From NCBI GenBank assembly GCA_949752795.1, contig OX457075.1:4464001-4528000 (forward strand): a stretch of DNA of 64,000 nt, given 5' to 3'. The translations under genes were made by a program, and so were the position numbers. Shown here piece by piece: positions 1 to 10,360 of this stretch. Within the stretch, counting starts at the first letter, position 1; each line of letters opens with the position of its first letter. The stretch is from Hyperoodon ampullatus (taxonomy: Eukaryota > Chordata > Mammalia > Artiodactyla > Ziphiidae). The notes under the pieces were generated by a model. That model saw nothing but the letters and a program-made list of their open reading frames with translations, did not search any database and was not told the DNA's origin.

Positions 1-574
1 GTTATCTTCCGAACCCCATAGATGCCTGACACCGTCTGTCCTCTGACCAGGAGGGAGGAAGCCCTTCCAGCGGCCAAGGTGGCCGACATCACCGTCTTCT
101 CCGGTCTCTTCATCTGCTGGCGGAACTCAACGAGAGCCCGGCAGTCCCCCCTTCACCCTGCCCGTGTCCAGATCACTCTGTTGGAACATATGCCTTCAGA
201 CAGCACAATCCCATTTTCTCCTTCTGAGTTTGCAATCTTCTCAATATAGAATAAGATCCAAGGGAACCACCTTACAAGTGACCCCTGGACATGGACCAGG
301 CTTCACCTTGCCCCCCACTGAGATTTTGGAAATCCAGGGACATCACTAGTGGTGACTTGGGGGAACCGAGGCAGCAGATCAATGACACCCACTGTTGATC
401 AATGACAATGATTCCCCTTTGCATCTCAGAGGGTTTTTGTTTTGCTTTTGATCTTCCAAAGGCTCCTATAAGGATATGGATATATAACAGAAATCTGGGT
501 TCTGGAGCTGAAAATGGCCTGGGACACCAAATTGTCCAACTCGTTGCCTTAAGAAACAGAAGTTCAGTGCAGCA
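1..574. other. 5' flanking DNA, nothing recognised
   Basis: This stretch is unique-looking sequence with no convincing gene or repeat. The short open frames here have no family resemblance that I recognise and no coding-like pattern. By analogy with the human locus it would be intergenic DNA upstream of ANK1. Confidence 0.5.
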
Positions 575-612
575 CAGTCTGGTTCCAGAGTATGCACTCT
601 GGAACCAGACTG
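575..612. repeat. 17-bp perfect inverted repeat (hairpin)
   Basis: The left arm at 575-591 begins CAGTCTGG and is the exact reverse complement of the right arm at 596-612. A four-base loop (ATGC, 592-595) separates them. The right arm is part of the start of the adjacent MIR copy, so the left arm looks like an inverted copy of 17 bp of that MIR. The pairing was checked base by base. Any function is unknown. Confidence 0.9.
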
Positions 613-752
613 CTAGGGTTCAAAATCTGCCTCCACTGTTGACTAGCTGTGTGACCTTGAGAGAGTTACTAAACCCCCCTGTGTCCAGTGTTCCCATCTG
701 TAAAACGGCAGTAACGCCCGGTGCAGTGGAGGGGCTGAACGAAGGTCCGCTA
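592..752 (+). mobile_element. MIR SINE, sense
   Basis: The order of features follows the MIR consensus: a CTCTGGAACCAGACTG head, a GGGTTCAAA box-B-like stretch, then GACTAGCTGTGTGACCTTG, and finally the CATCTGTAAAA segment. This is an ancient tRNA-derived SINE shared by mammals. It is diverged, and its 3' part is weak. Confidence 0.75.
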
Positions 753-764
753 GTCTTATTGCTG

Positions 765-1078
765 CAGGTAGACCTTGGAGATACTGTGGGTTCTGTTCCA
801 GACCACCGCAGTAAAGCACATATGTCAATAAAGTGAGTCATCTGAATTTTTTTGGTTTCCCAGTGCAAATAAAAGTTATGTGTACACTCTACTATGGTCT
901 ATTAAGTGTGCAAAAACATTACATCTTTTAAAATGTGCATACCTTAATTAAAAAACACTTCCTTGCTACAAAATGCTAACCATCATCTGACAACGCAGGG
1001 TTGCCATAAACCTTCACTTTGTAAAAAATGTATCTGGGAAGTGCAAGAAAGTGAAATGCAATAATACGACGTAGCCTG
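765..1078. mobile_element. Tigger1-type DNA transposon, internally deleted
   Basis: The left end (CAGGTAGACCTTGGAGATAC, then GGTTCCAGACCACCGC) and the right end (GGGTTGCCATAAACCTTCA through GCAATAATACGAC) match the two termini of Tigger1 (Tc1/mariner, pogo type). Almost all of the transposase body is missing, leaving a ~310 bp MITE-like relic. There is no coding capacity. Confidence 0.75.
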
Positions 1079-1111
1079 TGTTCCTTGAACCAGTACACAG
1101 TAGACTTGTTG

Positions 1112-1640
1112 ATTTCTTCCACACACGTTTATTGAACCGCTACTATGGGCCAGGCACCATGCAAGGTACTGACGATACAACGGTGAGCAAAACCAGACAC
1201 TGTTCCTTCCCTCATGGAGCTTAACGTCTAGTGAGGGAGACAGGCATCAGTCAAAACAGTCACACTCATATACAATTGTACTAGGGCAGGTGCTATGAAG
1301 GAGGCACCATGCGGTGCAAATGGGAGGGTAGAGTTGGCCAGGGGCTCCAGAAGGGCCCGTCCAGGAGTGCTTCCTTGAGGAAGTGAAGACCACCTTGATG
1401 TCTGATGAGTGAGCTGGACTTAGCCAGCCTGGGGATGGTGTGTGTGTGTGTGTGTGTGGTCAGACAGAACAGTCTGAGCAGAGGGCAGCTAGGACAAAGG
1501 CCCTGTGGAGGGACAGCACTGACCCCAAAGGCTGCTGCGGCTGGAGCACTGGTACCAGGGCAGACCTGGGGTAAGACCCATAGGTGGGAGGAAGAGCCTG
1601 ATCATTCAGGGCCTTGCAGGCCTCATCAAAGATTTTCATC
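1112..1640 (-). mobile_element. L2 LINE 3' region, antisense
   Basis: The segment starts with the reverse complement of the L2 tail (TTTATTGAACCGCTACTATG, GGGCCAGGCACC, CTCATGGAGCTTAACGTCTA). It continues with GGTGCTATGAAGGAGG, the CTTGAGGAAGTGA stretch, GGACAAAGGCCCTGTGGAGG and GGGCCTTGCAGGCC. It is interrupted near 1440 by a TG microsatellite and at its right by a CHR SINE. Confidence 0.65.
1439..1458. repeat. (TG)10 microsatellite
   Basis: This is an uninterrupted run of ten TG units inside the antisense L2 copy. Confidence 0.95.
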
Positions 1641-1962
1641 AGGACTTCCCTGGTGGTGCAGTGGTTGAGAATCTGCCTGCCAAGGAAGGGCACATGGGTT
1701 CAAGCCCTGGTCCGGGAAGTTCCCACATGCCGTGGAGCAACTAAGCCCGTGCGCCACAGCTACTGAGCCTGTGCGTCTAGAGCCCGCGAGCCACAACTAC
1801 TGAAGCCCTCGTGCCTAGAGCCTGTGCTCCGCAACAAGAGAAGCCACCGCCATGAGAAGCCCGTGCACCGCAACGAAGAGTAGCCTCCGCTCGCTGCAAC
1901 TAGAGAAAGCCCGCGCGCAGCAATGAAGACATACTGCAGCCAAAAAAAGAAAAGAAATTTTA
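1641..1962 (+). mobile_element. CHR-type SINE, long form, sense
   Basis: The head GGACTTCCCTGGTGG is followed by the tRNA-related GTGGTTGAGAATCTGCCTGC, the promoter-like GGGTTCAAGCCCTGGTCC, and several loose repeats of a GAGCC.GTG..CCGC unit. It ends in an A-rich tail. A 13-bp target duplication (AAAGATTTTCATC at 1628-1640; one mismatch at 1963-1975) flanks it, so its borders are well supported. It is the older, ~300 bp type. Confidence 0.9.
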
Positions 1963-1978
1963 AAAGATTCTCATCTTC

Positions 1979-3139
1979 ATGCTCGGAGCAAAAGAAGGAT
2001 GGTGAGCTGAGACGTGACAACCATCAGATCTGTGTTTTGACTCCTTCACTACTCCATCCAGGTCGGGACACACAGTTTTGAAGGCATTAGTCTGCTGTGG
2101 CCCTCTTTGCCTGGCAAAGCAATAAAGCTATTCTTTTCTGTTTCACGCCCTTCCCCCCTCCACCACCTAAAGAAAAGAAAAGATTAGTGTGACTGCAGTG
2201 TGGGGCATGGATTGTGGGTGACCAGAGCAGATGCAGGCATGATGGTAGGAGGCTGGGGGGCACAGGGGCATGGGCTCATGCCCCTGTGCCCCCCAGCGTC
2301 CTAGAGGTCTGGGCCGGAGATAAAATACGTGCCTTGTTGGCCAGGTGATTGCAGCCAGGGGTACGGGTGGGCTGCCCTGGGGAGAGGGTCTAGAGCCCCC
2401 TTGTACAGTACAGTAACCACGAGTCACACGCAGTGCTTAAGTGACGAACAGGTGCCTCCTCTGAATTTAGATGTGCTGAGTGTAAAATACACACTGAATT
2501 TTGAAGCCTTAGTCTAAAACAAGGTGAACTATCTCACGGATACTTTTGTATTGGTTGCATGTTGAAATGATAATATTTTAGATACACTGACTTGAATAAG
2601 ATATATTATTAAAATTAATTTTACCAGTTTCTTTGAACTTTAAAAAAACGTGGCTCCTTGAACATTTAAATTACATACGGGATTGGCGTCTGTGGCTCCG
2701 TTGTGTTTCAGCTGGACAACGCTGAGCTATTGTGAGACGAGGAGAGGGTCCTGGACCAGTCCTGGGAAAGGACGGCGTTCAAAGGAAGGTTTCGGCCAGT
2801 ACTTTTAAACTACTGGCAAGCAGCTAGGTGGAAAGGGTTGCCCGGGATAGGGAGATGGAAGGGGAGTGGGGAGGGCTGGGGAGGGAAGGTTCCAGAAGGA
2901 ACTGAAGTGGAGGTGGCCGACTCAGCCGCTCCCCAAGTTTGTGCTGTCGGGGGCCGGTGCCCAGCGTGGAGTCCTCTGAGCATCATTCCCCGCCCACAGT
3001 GTAGCCGACGCCTCCTCCGCAGGCTCTAGTCCGGCTGCTTAGTCTGCATCAAGCCCTGAGCTTAGGAGGGCCGAAAGGAGCAGGCTGCTTCCCAAGAACC
3101 TCTCACCCACTCTTGAGTATTGTCTTCCACCTGTCCCTC
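1979..3139. other. Upstream flank, mostly unassigned
   Basis: Apart from the hairpin at 2246-2303, I recognise nothing firm here. A CAATAAAGCTATTCTTTTCT segment near 2119-2139 resembles a retroviral LTR polyadenylation region but is too short to call. The DNA from 2510 to 2680 is AT-rich and turns GC-rich towards the island. Confidence 0.5.
2246..2303. repeat. 27-bp near-perfect inverted repeat (hairpin)
   Basis: The arms at 2246-2272 and 2277-2303 pair at 26 of 27 positions around a four-base GGCT loop (2273-2276). The inner 21 pairs are perfect and GC-rich (GGGGGGCACAGGGGCATG core). It is not part of any repeat family I recognise. It could form a very stable hairpin in RNA or a cruciform in DNA. 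It is shorter than a typical pre-miRNA. Confidence 0.9.
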
Positions 3140-4132
3140 TCTAGCCCCCTGTGGACGAGGAGCTCCGACCCCGCGGACGGGCCAGGAGTGGGTCGGGAGC
3201 GGCACGGGGCCGAGGGACAGGGGTTCGCGAGCCGGGGCCTCGGCCACGCGAGGGGGTGGGCGGCTGAGCGCGAGGCCCCGTCCCCCTCCCGCAGCTTGGC
3301 TCTGTGGCCGGTGACCCGCACGGCCAGGGGTGCGGCTCTTTCCCGCTGCACACGGGCGCAGGTGCGGGAGGCCGGGAGTGGGGGGTGGGCGGTGCCCGGA
3401 GTAGAGACCAGCTCCACTCCCGACAAAAGACAACCGAAGGAAAACTCCCTTCATCTCGGACGCGTTTTCTACCTGTACCGGGAAAATATGCAAATGAAAG
3501 GCCCCCATAGTCTGATGGGGCAAATCCAGCTCCAGGCGAGCGGCTGGGGGAACGGGCGCTTCCCGGGAGCCTGGCCACCGCGCCCCTCGGCGGGCGGGCG
3601 CCCGGGGCGGACTGCGGGGCGGGCTCGGGGGGCTGCGTCCCGGCCCCCGTGGCCGCCGCCCCCGCCGCGGCCTCCTCGCCCCGCGATGCGGTCGCTTCCA
3701 CCGCCGCCTCCAGGCGCGCCGGTCCGCGGGGTGGCCTCGGCGCGGGGCCCGTCGCCCGCCGCAGCGGGCGTCCCCCCGGCCCCCGGCGCGGCGCGGCCGC
3801 CCGCAGGAGGGCCCTCCGCGGCGCCCAGGCAGCTCCGGGGAGCGCGGCGGCTTTGTTGCCGCGACCCGACGGCGCGGGGGCCCGTGCGTCTGGTGGCGGT
3901 GGCGGCGGCGGCGGCCCTGCAGTGGCGGAACCCGGCCGGCCCGCGCGCCCGCAGCCGGGCGCTCGCAATGCGCCAGCGCGGGCGCCGAGCGCGGGCGCCG
4001 AGCCTCGTCGGGCTGGCCGGGCCCCCCGGCCGCCAGCTGCCCCCGCGTCGCCCTGCGTTAACTGCTGGAGTCCGCCTCCTCCCCGCCGTTCGCCGCTCGC
4101 CGCAGTACGAGCCGCCTCCCCGCAGCCGCCGC

Positions 4133-4200
4133 AGGAGAGGGAGGGGGACGGGGGGGAGGGGGAGGGGGGAGGGAGGGGAGGGGGGAGGCGGCGGCGGGGC
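4133..4200 (+). promoter_or_regulatory. G-run tract, possible G-quadruplex
   Basis: More than ten G-runs of four to seven bases, separated by single A or short spacers, sit about 265-330 bases upstream of the ANK1 start codon, on the coding strand. Such a tract meets the simple G-quadruplex rule many times over. Depending on the true start site it is either promoter DNA or 5' UTR. Confidence 0.75.
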
Positions 4201-4463
4201 CGAGCCCAGAGCCCGTCCCGGGCGCCGGCGAGGAGCTCCGGCCGCGGCGGGAGGCGCCATCCGGGGGCCGCCTCGCCCTTCGCGCGTCTCGCGGCCGCGT
4301 CCCCCGCCGACCCGGCCGCCGCCTTCCCGCGGCGGGGAACGCCGCTCCCCGCTCCGCCGGCGCGCAGACTCCTTTTTTTCCTCCCCGGGAGGGTGTCGCC
4401 ACCTGGATCGCCAAGTGTGAGGGGTCCGGGAGGCGGGGACCGAGCGGGGCACCGTGGCCGGCC

Positions 4464-4589
4464 ATGGCTCAAGCGGCCAAACAGCTGAAGAAAATCAAAG
4501 ACATCGAGGCGCAGGCCCTCCAGGAGCAGAAGGAGAAGGAGGAATCCAAGAGGAAGCGGAGGAACCGCTCCCGTGAGCGAAAGAAGAAG
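4464..4589 (+). CDS. ANK1: Ankyrin-1 alternative first coding exon (brain-type isoform), 42 codons
   Basis: Ankyrin-1 links membrane proteins (anion exchanger, ion channels) to the spectrin cytoskeleton. This exon supplies the extreme N-terminus ahead of the ankyrin-repeat membrane-binding domain. The peptide starts MAQAAKQLKKIKDIEAQALQ, continues with a charged helix-prone EQKEKEE stretch, and ends with a basic cluster (KRKRRNRSRERKKK, residues 29-42). ANK3 has a related first exon beginning MAHAASQLKK. The ATG has a strong Kozak context (G at -3, G at +4). An in-frame TAA lies upstream at 4059-4061, and no ATG intervenes in frame. The exon ends at AAG followed by GTAAGG (donor at 4590), in phase 0, as needed to join the ankyrin-repeat exons. 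The erythroid isoform uses another first exon (MPYSVGFRE), not found here. The protein match is from memory; ANK1 is favoured over ANK2 and ANK3. Confidence 0.87.
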
Positions 4590-4595
4590 GTAAGG
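4590..4595 (+). promoter_or_regulatory. ANK1: Splice donor of the ANK1 first exon
   Basis: AAG|GTAAGG is close to the consensus MAG|GTRAGT. It falls exactly where the ankyrin-like peptide ends. If the intron is not removed, the frame stays open to a stop at 5100-5102, giving an Ala/Gly/Arg-rich 212-residue product that looks like translated CpG-island DNA. Confidence 0.85.
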
Positions 4596-5102
4596 GGGGC
4601 GGCGGCGGCAGCCCGGCGGCAGCGGCGCCCGGAGGAGGCTGCGGGGAGAAGCGGCTCGGCAGAGCCGGGAGCGGGGAGGGGCGCGGGGCCCCGGGGCCGG
4701 CCGAGTCGGAGCCGCCGGGTGGAGGGCGCGGGGCGGGAGGGGAGCGCGGAAGAGGCTTCGGTGCGGCCGGAGGAGGACAGGGCAGGAGGCTGGAAGGGCA
4801 GAGCGGGAGGCCCGGAGGCTGAGAGCGCGCGGAAGCCGGCCCGCCCGCTGCCCGCGCAGCCCCTTCAGCACCCTGGACAGACGCCGGCGGGCCCGCGCCG
4901 CGCCGCGTCCGGAGGAACTTTTCCGGCCTCGGGAGGCGGCGGGATGCTGGGCTGCTCCGCTCCGGCGCGCCGCCTCGCCGGGCTTTGCAGGGAAGCCGGT
5001 TTGGGGAAACGCGGCTCCGGGCTCCGAGGCTGCTCTGCCCTGCGCCTCGCCGTTGGTGACCCACTCTCGGGAGCGCGGAGGGCCTCGTTCCCGGGGCTCT
5101 GA

Positions 5103-8100
5103 CTGGTGGGGCTCCTGCCCCTCCCCGACCCTCCTCGAGCCCAGGAAGCGCCCTTCCCAACCCTGTGTGCCCGGGGACAGAACGGCTCGGCCTGGCGTCA
5201 CTTGGCAACGTCTCCTGTACTTGTCACTCAAGAGGAGCGGCGGATGGCCAGGAGGGGAAGTTCCCTTGGATGTCGGGCGCGGGTGCTGTCCAGCCTGGCC
5301 CGAGGGCCTGCTCAGAGAGTCGGGGGACAAGACACCCCCCCAGCGAAGGCCCAGACCCCTCAGCGCAACCACTGCTGTGTTCAGCGCTTCCCTTCTGGGT
5401 CTGGGGCCTTCCTACCCCCAACTCAAAGCACCTTTAGAAACACCTTTGGTGAGAGACACCTTCCCTTGTGAAGGCAGGGGGTTAGCTGACTGGGCCAGGG
5501 CTCCAGCAGGGGTGTTTTAGAGCCCCCTGTGCAGGAGGCCGGGAGTCCATGGATGCGGGCCTTTGGGTTGGAGATTGGGCTGAACTAACTTCAGCTCCTG
5601 CAGAGCCATTTCAACCTGCGGACGTCAAGGCGGAGCGCGGCCTGCAAGCCCTTCCCTGGGGAATGGGGCCCCCGGGGTTCCAGGGCTGAGACGCTGGTCT
5701 TCCTCGTTGAGAAGGAAACATTTTTTTCTTGAAACTATCTCACTCTGAGAAAGAAGTTTGGAGCCTCTGCTTGACAGCAGAGGGGGGACGGGCTGCCTGT
5801 GGGTCAGGCTCCTCATACCAGGTTGGTCAGCAGGACCCACATCCAGCCTGGTCCTCGAGATGAGACCCAGGGGCAGAGATGTTCTCTGACCGTACCCAGA
5901 ATAACCGGCGTGCTAGGCTTCGCCGTACGCCTTCCAAAGGCGGCCACCCCCGACTCCCCTCCCTCCCCCAGTGCTGCCTCGTGTGTAAATAGTAGTTTCG
6001 CAAAGACACCACCCCTTTAGCAGGACCTAAAAAGAAGCTTTCCCCAAACCGACGGGGAATCGGAGTTTGGGTTGGTGCCACTTAGAGAGAGAGAGTCCCA
6101 TCAGGTCCTTCTGCTGGGTCTGAAATACCAGAGCCCATCTTGTGAGTCAGGCAGGGGGAAGTCTGGTTATATCTGACAGCGCTCACCCACTTTCTTGGCA
6201 TGAATGTAAACTTCTTCTGAGGAAAGCGTGCTCTCTATTCCCATTGCTGCCTGGTGCTTTAGGAGCGAAGCCCATCCTCTCCCAAACTGCTCACTCTATG
6301 TTTTTATCCCACTTCTTGCTCCCCAGCTTCTTTCCTGATGCTCCTGAGACTATAAATAATTTTTTGGGGGGGAGCCACAGTCAAAACAAAACTCTCCCTT
6401 TCTTCTCTTCTGTGAATTCTTCCCATTCACTGTAACTCCCTTCAGTAGAACTCCGAATCCTGACTGCGCGTTATACACACATAGAAAAGTGGCGACTCCA
6501 GTATTCTTCTTGTTCCTTGACCTTAGTCTTTCCATTCTTGGTGAACTTGATCTCCATGGTGAGTGCTGGATGGTAATATATCCCCTTCCCCACCCCCTAG
6601 TTGTGTTATTTTGTTTTACTAGCTGGTCATAGCATACTGCGTCAGTAAGCATTTGAAAATCTGCCATATACAGATTTTCCTTATTTTATGCAGTGTCCTG
6701 GGTGCTAGGATGGATCCAACAATAATAAGGGCATCTTAATTCAAAGTGATAGTGATGATGTGAGCTCTGAAATTCTTGGGGTGAGGGGCGATACGGTATG
6801 GGGTGAGGTGTGAGGGTGCTTGGTTTGGGTTTCGTTAACGATGGTGAGTCCTTTTCCCCATCGGCCGGGTCTTGAGAGCCATCTTAGAGAGTGGAGTTAA
6901 AATGTCTAGCAAAATACAAAATCACAAGAAAGTGGAAGGCCCTCAGGAGAAAGGCACGGGAGGTGGAGCAATGCAGAAAGCCTCTTTAGAGAAGGCCGAG
7001 GACGCTCGTGTAGGAGCTGGTTGAACAGATGGCCGAGGTAGGGCTGGGGGCCAGAGTGAAGGTTCATATGAGGTGAGGTCTAATGAAGACTCGTTTTCCA
7101 CAAATGAAGTCATTTTCTTAAGGCAAAGTATATTAAGATCAAGCAGCTGAGGACTCTACCCTGGTCACCCCAGACTTGGGGATGCTGTGGAACCACGCTC
7201 ATTTCAGCAGGAAGAAAGAACTTCACACAGGCAGGTAGACATTTGATGCCAGCGAATTGGTGATTTGGGTGAACGTGTAGCTGAGCAAGGGAATTCTGGA
7301 TCGACTAAAAGGAAATGTGTTTGTCCCACGGGTAACCTACCTATCATAGGGGACTAACTGAGCAGAACCGCATCCCTCCCCAGTTGTAGAAATCATCGCG
7401 GTTGTAACTTCAATGGTGGTTGCAGCATTTACAGTTGGTTGTATTCTGTGGGAAGGCGCTGGCTGACAGGTGCTGTGCAGCGGGGCTGGAGGCTGATGTG
7501 GTGACGCACTGACTGACACCGATAGAAACCACCTCGACTCAGGCAATCGAGCTAAAGCTCTGGAGCTCGAGAAGGGCCTGCATCCTTCTGGGGCTTCATT
7601 CAGTTTTCTGCTTGTGCAGCACGCGTCCTCATCAGATGCTCGCTGTTGGAGCTGCAGTGTTTTGGGGAAAAAAAATAAGAGCCAGTATTTATGACGCTGA
7701 CTGATAAGTCCCCTGCTTCTGAAGGTGGGGTTGGAAGTAAATAAATGGCAAAGCATGTGTCAAGCAGGCATTTGCATTAAGAACGGCAGCTTTCTAGGGC
7801 TGAGGAAGCCTTGGGCATGAGGACGTGTGTGTGCTTTTCTGTTTACTCAGAGCTTGAGGTCGGGAGAGGAGGGTGGGGAGGCTGGAGAAAAGGTGAGGCC
7901 GAGGATGGATGAGGAAGAAGAGGGACAGAATTAAAGAAAGGAGAGGAGGAGGGGTGAGGGAGGCAGACAGGGAGAGAAGGGGGCTGACCTCTCAGCCCTG
8001 CTTGAAGCGGTGCCACAGCCTGCAGTGCCAGTAAGTTCCCTGGGGCAGCGTTTACTGAGCTCTCTCCTTTTCTCTTGTTCTCTCCACCTCCTTCATCCTC

Positions 8101-9689
8101 TGATGCTGGTGAAGGAGGGGACCAGGCCCTGTACATAGCTGTCCACCCAATCCGTAGCTCAGCACCTGACACACAGCGGGCATGCCATGAACGCGGGGGA
8201 CAAGTGCTTGAATGAGTGGGGTCGTACGTCTGTCTCTGTTCGCCTAGAGGTTTCTTGGTCGTAGGCTTGTGTTCAGATGAGCAATGCACTCTTTTGGGGG
8301 GCATCTGAAGAAAGCCTGACACTTCTTTCTTTTCGAATCATTTGCAAACCAACAGAGATTTGTAGGCAGGCAGTGGAACCATCTAATTTTTTGGTGCAGT
8401 GAATTCTACCGAGCCTGTAGCTAGCTCCTTGCAGGGTCTCTGCTGCACTAAATGACAAGTGCTTTTAGCCATTGGGAACAGCAGTGTTTGCACAGGACCC
8501 CAAGGAACCGAGCAGAGGAGGGCGCAGGAAGAAAAAACGCAAGCCCGGGAGCAGACAGTGGCCGTCCCCACTTAGCTGTGCAGGCAGCGTTGTCAGCCCT
8601 GCCAGTCTCTGCAGCGTCCCCGGAGGGCCCTCGGCCTTCCTCCCGTAGCTGGACCAGGCCCTGCTCCTGGACTGCGGAGATGTCTTTGGTCGAGCCAGTG
8701 ACCAGAATCGCAGGGATGAGCCGAGTCTGTGGCCAGGACTTACCCGCAGGAGGTGGGTTAGGATGGGGGGCGGGGCAGTGAATAAGAGCGGGATGAAAGA
8801 CAGGAGCTTAGGCGGGAGGGTCATGGGGGCCCGCGTCTCCCATTCGTAGAGGGTCTCAAACGTAAACTGCTGCTGCTGGATCTCCAATGAGTCTATATAT
8901 TCAATCCAAGAAAGAACATACAGGATCAAAAAGAATCATGTTCCTCACACATCCTTAAACCTAGGTTCTGCTGCGAAACCACATCACTAGCATAATTGTG
9001 GCGGGATGAACTGATATCTGTATATGAAGTCTCTGTTTGGATGTTGAAGAGCCTAATGACGTCTCATTGCATGTTAATTATTAAACATGTTAATTTATTT
9101 AGTTTTGAGCCTTTAAAATACACCACAACTTGGGTACCCGCCCTTCGGTACCTCTTCTTATTTTCCTACCTGGGGAGCCTCAAATAACGGAAGTGGCCCT
9201 CCTCCTCTCTGGCACTGGCTGAAGATGTGGGAACTCTCCCAACAACCTGTCTGTCCATCTTCCAATCCAGCGCCTCCCTCCGTGCTACAGTAGTGGTGGG
9301 GCTGTTCCCTGGGAGCTATGGTCACCCGCAACTGTCCACTAGACCAAGAGGGCAGGATCTTGCGGGCAGAGAAGATGTTACACCCTCCTATGTATCCAGC
9401 ACACATCTGTGTGGTTGGCACATCACAGCCACCGCTCAAAGTAGGTCGGGTGGCAGCTGAAATTTAGAGCCTAAGGCAAGGGCCTTCCCCGTGAAAGGGA
9501 GGAGAAGCCAGCCCTGGGACCCTTCTCTTGCTCACCAGTTCTGCTTTCTCCTCTCAGGTTGGAAGAGCTTGTATTTTAACTTCAGTCTAAGGACGCTTCT
9601 CCCTTCTTTCTCTAAAAACGAGCAAGCTTTAGTGAGTGGGTACCACGTGCCAGGCAATTTTCCTGTGTGTGGCTCAGTCCCGGCCTTGG
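5103..9689. other. Intronic DNA, largely unassigned
   Basis: No exon or young repeat was seen. A purine-rich stretch lies at about 7860-7985. Faint L2-like pieces occur near 6880-7060, 8130-8230 and 9340-9440, but they are too diverged to place. The open frames here (100-180 codons) show no recognisable domain. Confidence 0.5.
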
Positions 9690-9950
9690 CCTCTATAAGT
9701 GCATCCATCAGACACTTCTTCCACCTTCACTGTCAAAGCCCATCACTCTCTTCTTCAAGAAACCTTTCCTGAATGCCCCCATCACTCTTTCTCTGCACTC
9801 TGGGTTGCTCCAGCCTTTGTTCTGGCGTGTGTGCATGTGTGTGAGACACGTGTTCTTGTTTTATTATCCCTTCTACTCAATTGTAAGCTCCTTGAAGCCA
9901 AAGCCAGAGTCTTTGCACATAACCACTCAATAAATATTTATGGCTTGAAA
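9690..9950 (+). mobile_element. L2 LINE 3' end, sense
   Basis: AAGAAACCTTTCCTGAATGC, then TTGTAAGCTCCTTGAAG, and the terminal CACTCAATAAATATTTATGG are in consensus order for the L2 3' UTR and tail. Confidence 0.7.
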
Positions 9951-10185
9951 TGACTCAGAAGCTACATTTAACTGGTTCATATTTTTTTTCTTGGTCTTTC
10001 TATGTGATGTTAGAAGAGCTGGCCCTATAGAAGTGGAACCAAGTAAATCTGTGTTTTTCCCTGAATTATTCTGACTAAAGCAAAGGCTGCTGCCATCAGT
10101 GTTTGGTTTTGGGGAAAGGCAAATAAGCTTTGCTTGGCTCCATCTCTCCATTCCTGGTTCTTGAAAAGCAGCTCAGGCGTCTACC

Positions 10186-10350
10186 TCGTTCAGAGCGCTG
10201 GGCTGGGAGTCAGACGCCTGGATTCCAGTTTCAGCTCTTGTACTTATTAGCTACCTGGGCATGAATAAGCTGCCGAATTTCTATGAGCCTCAGTTTCCTC
10301 ATCTGTAAAATTGAGATGAGAGTCAAAGGAGAGTGTGCTTTGTAAAATTT
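10186..10350 (+). mobile_element. MIR SINE, sense
   Basis: GGGCTGGGAGTCAGACGCCT, TTATTAGCTACCTGGGC and GAGCCTCAGTTTCCTCATCT with TGTAAAATTGAGATGA follow the MIR consensus. Confidence 0.75.
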
Positions 10351-10360
10351 AAAACTCCCG

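Larger units (their letters stand above)
3140..5102. promoter_or_regulatory. CpG island, probable ANK1 upstream (brain-type) promoter
   Basis: The sequence is extremely GC- and CpG-rich, with abundant GGGCGG/CCGCCC Sp1-type boxes (for example 3604-3610 and 3616-3624). I saw no obvious TATA box in front of the exon, which is typical of island promoters. The transcription start is not visible but should lie between roughly 3.5 and 4.4 kb, upstream of the ATG at 4464. Overlapping open frames of hundreds of codons on both strands arise because stop codons are rare in such DNA. Confidence 0.8.

Noticed and set aside
2085..2150. Possible LTR end with CAATAAAGC
   Set aside because: Only about 50 bases look LTR-like. 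No borders, target duplication or longer match could be seen.
3113..4488. Plus-strand 435- and 279-codon frames upstream of and overlapping the ANK1 exon
   Set aside because: They show the same low-complexity GC-driven composition with no domain, and they are out of frame with the ankyrin-like peptide.
3141..5372. 743-codon open frame on the minus strand across the CpG island
   Set aside because: It is Pro/Arg/Ala/Gly-rich, overlaps the supported ANK1 exon on the other strand, and several other long frames overlap it. Rare stop codons in very GC-rich DNA explain all of them.
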